Assembly (NCBI GenBank): GCA_021767525.1
Contig: JAASTF010000018.1
Coordinates: forward strand, 1-20,973
From: Paracoccaceae bacterium
GTDB taxonomy: Bacteria > Pseudomonadota > Alphaproteobacteria > Rhodobacterales > Rhodobacteraceae
DNA length: 20,973 bases
Direction of reading: 5' to 3'
A program made the position numbers and the translations under genes. Below, one piece after another: positions 7,674 to 14,635 of this stretch; position 1 is the first letter of the stretch; each line of letters starts with the position of its first letter. The notes under the pieces were generated by a model. The model did no database searches. It was not told the DNA's origin and worked only from the letters and a program-made list of their open reading frames with translations.

Positions 7674-8539
7674 GCGGCATCCTGTTTGAGGGCTTTCAAC
7701 GACTCTTCCAGCGCATCGAAATCGGGGCGGTAATGCGACGGCGTATTCTGTCGGCCGACCTCGATACAGATATTCGCCGGGTGATTATGCAGGTTCGCCA
7801 CCAGCACCTCGCGGATCAGCTGATAGAAATGCGCGTCTTCTTCGACCACCGATTTCACCCGCCCGGCGAAGGGCGCGACCAGGCCATAGGCCAGGAACAC
7901 GCCCAAGAACGTGCCCACCAACGCGCCGCCGATCATCTTGCCAAGCACCTCGGGCGGCTGGTCGATCGAGGCCATCGTCTTGATCACGCCCAGAACCGCC
8001 GCGACGATTCCCAGCGCGGGCAGACCATCGGCCACGGTTTGCAGCGCATGACTGCTGTGCAGGGCGTGATGCAGGTTCGCATCGATCCGCTTTTCCAGCA
8101 CCTCTTCGACCTGGTGCGGATCGTCATAGTTCATCGACGCCGATCGCAGCGTATCGCAGATCAGGTTGATCGCTTCCTTGTCGGACTGGATCTTGGGATA
8201 TTTCGAGAAAATCGACGAGTCCTGGGGCGCTTCGATATGCTCTTCGATCGCGACGGGGCTGGATTTCGCCAGGCGGATCAATTCGAACAGCAGGCACAGC
8301 AAGTCGCGGTAATCGTCGGGCTTCCATTTCGGGCCCTTGAACACCTTGCCGATATCCTTGGCGGTGTGCTTGACCGCGCTCATGTCATTGCTGATCAGGA
8401 AGGCGCCCACCGCGGCGCCGCCGATCATCATCAACTCGAAAGGCAGCGCCTTGAGGATGATGCCCAGCTTACCGCCCGCGGCCAGGTAGCCGCCGAACAC
8501 CATGGCAAAAATCACGACTATTCCGATAAGTCCAAGCAT
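7670..8539 (-). CDS. motA: MotA, proton-channel stator subunit
   Basis: This 289-residue stator membrane protein drives rotation with MotB. Four membrane segments are visible: about 3-20, 33-50, 172-192 and 205-226. The functionally conserved prolines are present at P174 (GLPALGIVAAVLG) and P223 (LVAPFAGRV), equivalent to P173 and P222 of the E. coli protein. The cytoplasmic loop (about 52-170) is charged and helical, as expected for contact with FliG. GGAGGG lies 5 nt before ATG 8539. The gene is not adjacent to motB (18499-19356), which is a separate unit in this cluster. The upstream gap (8540-8611) holds a perfect TTAACC half-site, and the downstream gene (MotK-like) overlaps by 4 nt. Confidence 0.97.
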   Translation of the reverse strand: MLGLIGIVVIFAMVFGGYLAAGGKLGIILKALPFELMMIGGAAVGAFLISNDMSAVKHTAKDIGKVFKGPKWKPDDYRDLLCLLFELIRLAKSSPVAIEEHIEAPQDSSIFSKYPKIQSDKEAINLICDTLRSASMNYDDPHQVEEVLEKRIDANLHHALHSSHALQTVADGLPALGIVAAVLGVIKTMASIDQPPEVLGKMIGGALVGTFLGVFLAYGLVAPFAGRVKSVVEEDAHFYQLIREVLVANLHNHPANICIEVGRQNTPSHYRPDFDALEESLKALKQDAA

Positions 8540-8575
8540 GGTTCCCTCCGGCCGATCCGATTGCGCGAGTCATCG

Positions 8576-8590
8576 CATAACAGGGGTTAA
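8576..8590 (-). promoter_or_regulatory. CtrA-like half-site upstream of motA
   Basis: The minus strand reads TTAACC-CCTGT-TATG: a perfect first half of the CtrA-type element but a poor second half. It lies 37 nt upstream of motA in the 72-nt gap after the MotE-like gene, one of the two sizeable gaps in this long operon, so an internal promoter is possible. Confidence 0.25.
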
Positions 8591-8611
8591 GAAAGCCTCA
8601 GCGCGGGGCAT

Positions 8612-9190
8612 TTACTCGGTTGGAACTGACGCATTTCGCCCGGCCAGAATCACGCTGACCGAATAGGCCGTCTGCGGGCTGAGCCCGGCCATGATCCCGG
8701 CAGCCGCGTCAGGCTGCATCCGGCCCAGGAAACCGGCGGCGAACTCGGGATCCATGGTTTCGAAAAGAGCCGCGGCATCCTTGGGTTTCATCGCCTGGTA
8801 CACGGCGACAAGGCGCGTGATATCGTCTTCGGCGGCGGAATCGGCCAGCGCAATGGTGGCACGCAGCTGCTCTTCGGCGGCGACCAGTTCCTGGGTTTTT
8901 TGGCGAATCTCTTCCTCGGCCACGGCCAGCGCGCGCATCCGGTCCTGCAACTGGGCTTCGCGCTGTTTCAGCCGGTCTTCCCGGGCATTCATCGCTTCAA
9001 GCACCGGGCCCATATCCTTTGGCGGCTCGCACGCTTCGGGTGTCGGCGCTACGGGGACCGAGGGCGCATCGACGACCGCCAAGGCCGCCCCAGCGCCCAA
9101 ACCGGCCCGCAACAAAGCCGAACCGATCAGCAAGGCCGCGATCACGGCCAGCGTGCCACGGCCGGTTCGGCGCTTGCGCCGCGCGCTCAT
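8612..9190 (-). CDS. motE: MotE-like protein (membrane-anchored, coiled coil plus MgtE N-terminal-like domain)
   Basis: The protein has 192 residues. A basic N-terminus (MSARRKRRTGRG) precedes one hydrophobic segment (about 13-40) that acts as a membrane anchor or uncleaved signal. A Pro-rich spacer leads to a coiled coil (about 65-118, with repeated Glu/Arg/Gln/Leu heptads), then a C-terminal helical domain (about 120-190) containing YQAMKPKDAAALFETMDP and GFLGRMQPDAAAGIMAGL, the pattern of the MgtE intracellular N domain. This architecture is that of MotE, described in Sinorhizobium as a chaperone for the periplasmic motility protein MotC. Here the nearby large periplasmic protein (5472-7673) would be the natural partner. 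The start overlaps the upstream gene by ATGA. The domain call is firm; the partner is inferred. Confidence 0.82.
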   Translation of the reverse strand: MSARRKRRTGRGTLAVIAALLIGSALLRAGLGAGAALAVVDAPSVPVAPTPEACEPPKDMGPVLEAMNAREDRLKQREAQLQDRMRALAVAEEEIRQKTQELVAAEEQLRATIALADSAAEDDITRLVAVYQAMKPKDAAALFETMDPEFAAGFLGRMQPDAAAGIMAGLSPQTAYSVSVILAGRNASVPTE

Positions 9191-9543
9191 TGTTGCACCC
9201 CACCATTCGCGCGGCTATGCCGCACGAACATCGGTTCCTGGATATCTTCCTGTGGCGCGTCGGGCAGATCGTGCATCGACGCGACAAGCAACTCCAGCCG
9301 CTTGGCCACGCCCTCGGCACGGTCGGTCAACGCCGCAAGCGACTGTGTTGATTCGGTTGCCGTGGCCTGCGCCGCGGACAGCGTCTTTGTCAGGTCATCG
9401 ACCTGCGCGGACAGCACGGCGACGGCACCGCCGACACCGTTTTCCAGGTCATTGAAACGACTCAGCCGGCGCGCCAGCACAAAGCAATAAAGCCCGGCGC
9501 CCAGCGCCCCGGCCACAAGCAGGATATCAGCAATCAGTTCCAT
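9187..9543 (-). CDS. Small membrane-anchored coiled-coil protein (DUF6468-like) in the fliL-motE-motA operon
   Basis: The protein has 118 residues. One N-terminal membrane segment (about 3-23, IADILLVAGALGAGLYCFVL) is followed by a short basic turn (RRLSR) and a helical coiled coil (about 30-92, with many Ala, Thr, Leu and Gln), then a polar tail. I recall proteins of this layout as the alphaproteobacterial family DUF6468, found near flagellar motor genes; no function is known to me. It starts 11 nt after the fliL stop and overlaps the MotE-like gene by ATGA. A single-pass coiled-coil protein between FliL and MotE suggests an accessory role in stator or basal-body assembly, which is inference. 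Confidence 0.75.
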   Translation of the reverse strand: MELIADILLVAGALGAGLYCFVLARRLSRFNDLENGVGGAVAVLSAQVDDLTKTLSAAQATATESTQSLAALTDRAEGVAKRLELLVASMHDLPDAPQEDIQEPMFVRHSRANGGVQQ

Positions 9544-9554
9544 GGTTCCCTCTT

Positions 9555-10103
9555 TCAGTTCAGGACGAATTCCATGATCAGCAGGTCGCGCACATGGTCG
9601 GCACCGGCCACGATCTGCACCCGTCGCAGCATTTGCGCGCGCAGTTTTCCAAGGATCGCGGGGTTTTCGAAATCGCGCGTTTCGACCGCGCGCAGATAGC
9701 TGTTCAGAACGTCGATCACCCGCGGCAGAACGGCCCGCACGGCGCGCTCGTGCTCCGACGGAACTTCAAGCTGGGCGCGGAATCGCAAATGGCGGCTGCC
9801 ACCCCCCGGCGCCAACGAGATCATAAGCGGATCCAGCGGCACGAAAACGCGGTCGCCAAGGGGAATCGCCTCGATCATGTCGCCGCCGTGATCATCGCCA
9901 TGGGCGTCGTCATGACCATCGCCATGCGCATCGTCGGCTGCGCCGTGATCGTCGGCCGCGTGTTCCGAATCGCCACCCAGGATCATGCCGGAATACACGG
10001 CATAGAACCCACCGCCGCCCCCTGCAATCGCCAGCACCAAGCCCAGAATCAACGGAAGCTTCGAGGGCTTTTTCACCTCTTCCTCTGCTGTTGCATCGGC
10101 CAT
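9555..10103 (-). CDS. fliL: FliL, flagellar basal body-associated protein (second paralog, His/Asp-rich linker)
   Basis: FliL is a single-pass membrane protein that encircles the MotAB stator and supports torque and stator stability. I choose ATG 10103 (182 residues): AGGTGA lies 4 nt upstream and the N-terminus MADATAEEEVKK is family-like. An in-frame ATG at 10142 would add 13 residues but has only a GAGG almost touching it. A membrane segment spans about 16-43, followed by a linker (about 45-76) with six His and eleven Asp residues. The periplasmic FliL domain follows, with the strand FVPLDPLMISLA, then RHLRFRAQLEV, VLPRVIDVLNSYLRAV and a C-terminal helix ending in LLIMEFVLN. It is first in the long minus-strand motor/export operon and divergent from fliF, sharing a region with a CtrA-type box. 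Confidence 0.93.
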   Translation of the reverse strand: MADATAEEEVKKPSKLPLILGLVLAIAGGGGGFYAVYSGMILGGDSEHAADDHGAADDAHGDGHDDAHGDDHGGDMIEAIPLGDRVFVPLDPLMISLAPGGGSRHLRFRAQLEVPSEHERAVRAVLPRVIDVLNSYLRAVETRDFENPAILGKLRAQMLRRVQIVAGADHVRDLLIMEFVLN

Positions 10104-10155
10104 CGCGTCACCTGCGTTTTCGTTTCGTTGCAGGCTTTGCATACCTCACGAGGAA

Positions 10156-10170
10156 CTAACCGATTGTTAA
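10156..10170. promoter_or_regulatory. CtrA-type box between divergent fliL and fliF
   Basis: The plus strand reads CTAA-CCGATTG-TTAA, one mismatch from the CtrA consensus TTAA-N7-TTAA. TAGATC at 10184-10189 resembles the -10 part (TANAWC) of CtrA-dependent flagellar promoters of Caulobacter. The box lies 63 nt before the fliF start and 53 nt before the fliL start, so it could serve both directions. Confidence 0.6.
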
Positions 10171-10232
10171 GGCTGATCGGCCATAGATCGGAAAGAACAG
10201 GGGCAGAACGCCCTGTTAACCGGAGGTCAGTC

Positions 10233-11834
10233 GTGCAGCAGATCCTGAATTCCTGGAATGCGCTTGAAACGCGACGCAAGGTGATCGTCATCCTTGCGAC
10301 AGTGGCAATGGTCGCGGCGGTCGCAGGGTTGGCGCGCATGGCCGCGAAACCCAGCCTGACGCTGTTGTATTCCGGGCTTGAGAACGGCGCCGCGGGCGAG
10401 GTCGTGCGCGCCCTGGAACAACGCGGCGTAACCTATGAGGTGCGCGGCGGCGCGATCTTTGTCGAAGCGGCCCAGCGCGACGCGCTGCGCATGACGCTCG
10501 CCAGCGAGGGCCTGCCCGCCAACAGCGCCAAGGGGTACGAGTTGCTGGATGGCCTGTCCGGGTTCGGCACCACGTCGCAAATGTTCGATGCCGCCTATTG
10601 GCGCGCGAAAGAGGGTGAATTGGCGCGCACCATCCTGGCGGGGCCGGGAATCACCTCGGCCCGGGTGCATATCGCCAATACCGGCGGCAACCCGTTCCGC
10701 CGCGATCTCCGCCCCTCGGCCTCGGTGGCGGTAACGACCGCCGGCGGCGCCCTGCCGCCCGGCCAGGCGCGCGCGCTGCGCTTTCTTGTGGCGGCCGCCG
10801 TTGCCGGCCTACAGCCCGAAGACGTGACCATCATCGACGGCACCGGAGCCATCGTCGCCGGAACCGAGGCCGAGGCGCCCTCGAACACCGCCGAAGACCG
10901 CAGCGCCGCCTTGCGCGACAAGGTGCAACGCCTGCTTGAGGCGCGGGTGGGCCCCGGAAACGCGGTCGTCGAAGTGACGCTGGAAACCGTCAACGAAAGC
11001 GAATCGATCCGCGAAAAACGCTTTGATCCCAATGGTCGCGTGGCGATCAGCACCGAAACCGAAGAAAGCAACGACACCTCGCAGAATGCCGGCGGCGGCG
11101 ATGTCACGGTCGCCTCGAACCTGCCAGATGGCGAGGCTGGCGGCGGCGGGTCTAGCAACAGCCAGACCAACCGCACCCGCGAAAGGGTGAACTATGAGGT
11201 GTCCGAGACCGAGCGTGAAATCCAGCGCGCCGCTGGTGCGATCAAGCGTTTGACGGTCGCGGTGCTGGTTAACGGCGTCCCGGCCACCGCCGCCGACGGC
11301 ACGCAGTCTTTCGAGCCGCGCCCCGATGACGAGCTGTCTGCCCTGCGCGACCTCGTGGCCTCGGCTGTCGGTTTCGACTCCGAGCGGGGCGACGTGATCA
11401 CCCTGAAATCCATGGCCTTTGAACCGGTCGAGCCGCTGGGCACCGCGGCAACGCCGGACCTGTTCGACCGCTTGTCGCTGGATGCGATGTCGCTGATCCA
11501 GATGGCGGTTCTGGCCGTGGTCACGTTGTTGCTGGGGCTGTTCGTCGTGCGTCCGGTGTTGGCGGGGTCGGCCGGCGACGCGCCCGCCTCTCTGCCGGCG
11601 CCCGATGATGCCGGCGGCTTCGACCCCATGACCGAACTTCTGACCGGCGAGATCGAGGACGAGAACGGCAATTTCGTGCCCGCACCCCTTGGCCAGATGG
11701 GTGGGTTCGGCCCGGTGGATCAAGACGAGCAGGCCGATGCCGTCGAACGCCTGCGCACACTGATCGGCGAGCGCCAGGACGAAACCGTCGAGATCCTGCG
11801 CAGCTGGCTTGAGGAAGAGGAACCGGCAAGATGA
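10233..11834 (+). CDS. fliF: FliF, flagellar MS-ring protein
   Basis: This 533-residue protein builds the MS-ring in the inner membrane, the base of the flagellum. The start is GTG 10233, set by GGAGG at 10222-10226 with a 6-nt gap. The frame is open further upstream, but those residues lie antisense to fliL and are not FliF-like. A membrane segment at about 17-37 is followed by the ring-building domains: the YscJ/FliF pattern SLTLLYSGLENGAAGEVVRA, then PSASVAVTTAGG and YEVSETEREIQRAAGAIKRL. A second membrane segment is at about 418-442. The acidic C-terminal tail (about 480-533, ERLRTLIGERQDETVEILRS) is the FliG-binding region. No fliG follows, which is unusual; fliH overlaps the stop by ATGA. 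Confidence 0.97.
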   Translation: MQQILNSWNALETRRKVIVILATVAMVAAVAGLARMAAKPSLTLLYSGLENGAAGEVVRALEQRGVTYEVRGGAIFVEAAQRDALRMTLASEGLPANSAKGYELLDGLSGFGTTSQMFDAAYWRAKEGELARTILAGPGITSARVHIANTGGNPFRRDLRPSASVAVTTAGGALPPGQARALRFLVAAAVAGLQPEDVTIIDGTGAIVAGTEAEAPSNTAEDRSAALRDKVQRLLEARVGPGNAVVEVTLETVNESESIREKRFDPNGRVAISTETEESNDTSQNAGGGDVTVASNLPDGEAGGGGSSNSQTNRTRERVNYEVSETEREIQRAAGAIKRLTVAVLVNGVPATAADGTQSFEPRPDDELSALRDLVASAVGFDSERGDVITLKSMAFEPVEPLGTAATPDLFDRLSLDAMSLIQMAVLAVVTLLLGLFVVRPVLAGSAGDAPASLPAPDDAGGFDPMTELLTGEIEDENGNFVPAPLGQMGGFGPVDQDEQADAVERLRTLIGERQDETVEILRSWLEEEEPAR

Positions 11835-12421
11835 CGGTAAAGCATCTGCTGGAAGATTTTGGCGACCTCGAGGCCGAGCAGTTGGTGATCACCGACCAGG
11901 CGCTGGAAGAGCAGCGCCTGGAGGCGTTCGAGCGCGGATATCAGGCCGGCTGGGACGACGCCAGCAAGGCCCACGCGAACGAACAATCGCATATCGGCAG
12001 CGAACTGGCCCGCAACCTGCAGGATCTTTCCTTCACCCTGCACGAGGCGCAGGCCACCATCCTGCGCAACCTCGACCCCCTGTTGCGCGGCCTGGCCGAA
12101 ACCGTTCTGCCCAGTGCCGCACGCCACGCGTTCCAGGATCGGCTGGTCGAAGAGATGTCGAACCTCGCGCGCGAGGTCGGCGGCAGCACCTTGGTTCTGT
12201 CGGTCAGCCCGGACCAGGCCGAAAAGGTCGCGCAGCTGGTGGCACAAGAGCCGAATTTGAACGTGTCGGTCCAACCGGACGAGACGTTGGGCAGCGGCCA
12301 GGCCTTTCTGCGTGCCGGTCAGCGCGAACGCATGATCGACCTCGACACCGCCCTGAACGAAATCACGCAGATGATCTCGGCCTATTTCGACACCGTCACG
12401 GAGGACCAAAAACATGGCTGA
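11831..12421 (+). CDS. fliH: FliH-like export ATPase regulator (FlbE-like)
   Basis: This 196-residue soluble protein has an acidic N-terminus (MTVKHLLEDFGDLEAEQ), a long helical stretch (about 30-90, containing RGYQAGWDDASKAHANEQ, a FliH-like Gly/Ala helix) and a C-terminal domain (about 100-190) with the pattern seen in FliH/YscL: RNLDPLLRGLAETVLPSAA, then strands and the end GQAFLRAGQRERMIDLDTAL. FliH binds the export ATPase FliI and ties it to the C-ring protein FliN. Its position between fliF and fliN matches the flbE/fliH gene of alphaproteobacteria. It overlaps fliF by ATGA and fliN by 8 nt. Sequence conservation in FliH is low, so the name rests on pattern plus position. Confidence 0.82.
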   Translation: MTVKHLLEDFGDLEAEQLVITDQALEEQRLEAFERGYQAGWDDASKAHANEQSHIGSELARNLQDLSFTLHEAQATILRNLDPLLRGLAETVLPSAARHAFQDRLVEEMSNLAREVGGSTLVLSVSPDQAEKVAQLVAQEPNLNVSVQPDETLGSGQAFLRAGQRERMIDLDTALNEITQMISAYFDTVTEDQKHG

Positions 12422-12707
12422 TGGCGACCAATCCCTGCCGCCAAGCGATCTTGGCAGCGCCTTTGCATCGGTTCCAATCGAAATCACCATCTCGGTCGGG
12501 CGGGCGCGCCCGCTGATCCGCGATCTGTTGCAGATGGGCGAAAACTCGGTGCTGACCCTGGATCGCCGTGTGGATGACCCGGTCGAGCTTTACGTTGGCG
12601 ACCGGCTGATCGCGCGGGGGCAGCTCGAAGAGATCGAGGGCGATGTGCCCGGACAACTGGCCGTGCGCCTGACCGAAGTCAGCGATTTCGAGGACGGTCT
12701 GGAATGA
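12414..12707 (+). CDS. fliN: FliN, flagellar C-ring (switch) protein
   Basis: This 97-residue protein is short but normal for alphaproteobacterial FliN. A flexible N-terminus (about 1-18) precedes a single SpoA/FliMN C-terminal domain: VPIEITISVGRARPLIRDLL, then GENSVLTLDRRVDDPVELYV, GDRLIARGQLEEI and the terminal strand VRLTEVSDF. FliN forms the lower part of the C-ring, binds FliH and takes part in switching. GGAGG at 12400-12404, 9 nt upstream of ATG 12414, lies inside the end of fliH. The stop overlaps the fliP start by ATGA. FliM and FliG are not in this window. Confidence 0.95.
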   Translation: MADGDQSLPPSDLGSAFASVPIEITISVGRARPLIRDLLQMGENSVLTLDRRVDDPVELYVGDRLIARGQLEEIEGDVPGQLAVRLTEVSDFEDGLE

Positions 12708-13441
12708 CCCGACAGGCGATCGGCCTTTGCCTGGCCGCGGCTGTTCTGATGGCATCCGGGCCGGCCGCGATGGCGCAGGACGTGTCGATCACGTTTGGCG
12801 ATGGCGACACGCTGACGACGCGGACGATCCAGCTTTTCGCGCTGATCACCCTGTTGTCTCTGGTGCCTGGCCTGGCGGTGATGATCACCTGTTTTCCGTT
12901 CATCGTCACTGTTCTGTCGATCCTGCGCCAGGCGATCGGCCTGCAGCAGGCACCGCCGAACATGCTGATCATCACGCTTGCGCTGTTCCTGACCTATTTC
13001 GTGATGGATCCGGTCTTTCGCGCGGCCTGGGACAGCGGCGTTGCGCCCTTTGTCGATGGGCAGGCCCAGCTGGAAGATGCGTTTTTCGCTGCACTCGCGC
13101 CGTTTCGCGATTTCATGGCGGCGCGGATGGATCCCGAAACCTTCGAAACGCTGGCCGCGCTGCGCAACGACCTCGGGCCCGTGGCGCCCGAAGCCGAGGC
13201 GCCGCTTTCGGTGCTGATCCCCAGCTTTCTGCTGTCGGAAATCGCCCGCGCCTTTCAGATCGGGTTCCTGGTGTTCCTGCCCTTTTTGATCATCGACCTT
13301 GTCGTATCGGCGGTTCTGATGTCGATGGGCATGATGATGGTGCCACCGGTCATCGTTTCGCTGCCGTTCAAGCTGGCATTCTTCGTCATTGCCGATGGCT
13401 GGTCGTTGATCGCCGGTGCGCTGGTGCGCGGCTACCTGTAA
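12704..13441 (+). CDS. fliP: FliP, flagellar export gate membrane protein
   Basis: This 245-residue protein is the core of the export gate with FliQ and FliR. A cleavable signal peptide (about 1-25, ending GPAAMAQD) is typical of FliP. Next come the conserved block IQLFALITLLSLVPGLAVMITCFPFIVTVLSILRQA (about 42-77), with membrane helices at about 45-70 and 85-105, a periplasmic segment and, near the C-terminus, the family motif PSFLLSEIARAFQIGF followed by LIIDLVVSAVLMSMGMMMVPP. It is the last gene of the fliF operon, followed within 25 nt by a strong terminator. fliQ and fliR do not follow; fliR is in the flhA operon. Confidence 0.97.
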   Translation: MTRQAIGLCLAAAVLMASGPAAMAQDVSITFGDGDTLTTRTIQLFALITLLSLVPGLAVMITCFPFIVTVLSILRQAIGLQQAPPNMLIITLALFLTYFVMDPVFRAAWDSGVAPFVDGQAQLEDAFFAALAPFRDFMAARMDPETFETLAALRNDLGPVAPEAEAPLSVLIPSFLLSEIARAFQIGFLVFLPFLIIDLVVSAVLMSMGMMMVPPVIVSLPFKLAFFVIADGWSLIAGALVRGYL

Positions 13442-13465
13442 AAGCCCGGGCCGCACTTCATGGAT

Positions 13466-13495
13466 AAGGCCGCCCCCGATCCGGGGCGGCCTTTT
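13466..13495 (+). terminator. Rho-independent terminator after fliP
   Basis: A perfect 11-bp stem (13466-13476 with 13483-13493, core GGCCGCCCC/GGGGCGGCC) with a 6-nt loop ends in TTTT at 13492-13495, 24 nt after the fliP stop. It lies between convergent fliP and flgI. Read in reverse the tract after the stem is weak, so it mainly serves the fliF-fliP operon. Confidence 0.9.
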
Positions 13496-13534
13496 ACTGT
13501 GGAGTATCGCTGATAACGAGGCGCGCCTGCGCGA

Positions 13535-14635
13535 TCAGCGCACCACGAAATCGGCATGCAGGGCCCCGGCCGCCTTAATGCTTTTCAGGATGTCGATCAT
13601 GTCGCGCGGCGAAACGCCCAGCGCATTCAGCCCCGCGACGACCTCGGACAACGACGTTCCGTCGGGCACTTCGGCGAGGCCGATACCAGGCTCTTCCTCG
13701 ATCTCGGCCTGCGTGCGCGGGACGATCACCGTCTCGCCGTCGGCAAATGGGTTCGGTTGCACAGCAAGCGGCTGCTCCTGGATCCGCAGCGTCAGGTTGC
13801 CTTGCGACACCGCAACGCGCGAAATGCGCACGTCTTCGCCCATCACGATCGTGCCCGACCGCTGATCGACAACCACCCGCGCGCGGCGCTCGGGTTCGAC
13901 CGGCAGGTTCTCGATGCGACCCAGCGCATGGGCGGGCGAGCGGCTGCCGGTTGCGCCGATATCCAGCTCGACCGTGCCGGCGTCCAGCATCACCGCCACC
14001 TCGCGCCCGAAACTGGCGTTGATCTGCGTTTCGATCCGTGCGGCGGTGGTGAAATCCGGCTCGCGCAGGGCCAGCCGCAGCGAGCTGAGCTGCGTGAAGT
14101 CGAAATCGATCTCACGCTCGACATAGGCGCCGGCGGGAATCACGCCTGCCGTTGGCACGCCCTGAACGGTCGTTGCGCCGTCACCTTCGGCCGCGGCGCC
14201 GCCCGCGATCACCGTGCCCTGGGCCACGGCATAGATCTGCCCATCGGCCGCGTTGAGCGGCGTCATGATCAGCGTGCCGCCCAGCAGGCTTTTGGCGTCG
14301 CCGATCGCCGACACGGTTACGTCGATCCGGCCACCGGCCCGGGCAAAGGGCGGCAGGTTTGCGGTGACGAACACCGCGGCCACATTTTTTGGGCGAAACT
14401 GCTCGCCACTGACATTGACGCCCAGCCGTTCGAGGATGTTGGCCATGATTTCTTCGGTGAAGGGCGCATTTCGGATTCCATCGCCGGTGCCGTTCAGGCC
14501 CACCACCAGACCATAGCCCACCAGATCATTGCCGCGCACCCCGTCGAACTCGACCAAATCCTTGATCCTGACCGGGCTGGCCATCGCGTGAATAGGCAGG
14601 GCCGTGGCCAGCACGGCGACAAGGGCAAGACGCAT
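13535..14635 (-). CDS. flgI: FlgI, flagellar P-ring protein
   Basis: This periplasmic protein forms the P-ring bushing around the rod in the peptidoglycan layer; it has 366 residues from ATG 14635. A GTG directly before it (14638) is also possible and would overlap the flgL stop by 4 nt; the ATG overlaps by 1 nt (TGATG) and has GGAG 8 nt upstream. The signal peptide (about 1-19, cleavage after HAMA) is followed by the FlgI signature start: RIKDLVEFDGVRGNDLVGYG, then LVVGLNGTGDG. Further family blocks are NVAAVFVTANLPPFARAG, IDVTVSAIGDAKSLLGG and the C-terminal LNALGVSPRDMIDILKSIKA. It is the last gene of the flgE-flgK-flgL-flgI unit. Confidence 0.97.
   Translation of the reverse strand: MRLALVAVLATALPIHAMASPVRIKDLVEFDGVRGNDLVGYGLVVGLNGTGDGIRNAPFTEEIMANILERLGVNVSGEQFRPKNVAAVFVTANLPPFARAGGRIDVTVSAIGDAKSLLGGTLIMTPLNAADGQIYAVAQGTVIAGGAAAEGDGATTVQGVPTAGVIPAGAYVEREIDFDFTQLSSLRLALREPDFTTAARIETQINASFGREVAVMLDAGTVELDIGATGSRSPAHALGRIENLPVEPERRARVVVDQRSGTIVMGEDVRISRVAVSQGNLTLRIQEQPLAVQPNPFADGETVIVPRTQAEIEEEPGIGLAEVPDGTSLSEVVAGLNALGVSPRDMIDILKSIKAAGALHADFVVR

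Noticed and set aside
6393..7733. 446-codon plus-strand frame antisense to the motK-like gene
   Set aside because: Shadow frame composition; the minus-strand frame has a signal peptide and overlaps motA in a normal operon junction.
10104..10142. Upstream ATG of fliL at 10142
   Set aside because: Its Shine-Dalgarno-like GAGG nearly touches the ATG, while ATG 10103 has AGGTGA at good spacing and a more typical N-terminus. It remains possible.
9594..10232. Long N-terminal extension of the fliF frame (about 213 extra codons) back to 9594
   Set aside because: It runs antisense through fliL, has no FliF-like sequence, and the GTG at 10233 has a perfect GGAGG and the normal FliF N-terminus with its membrane helix.
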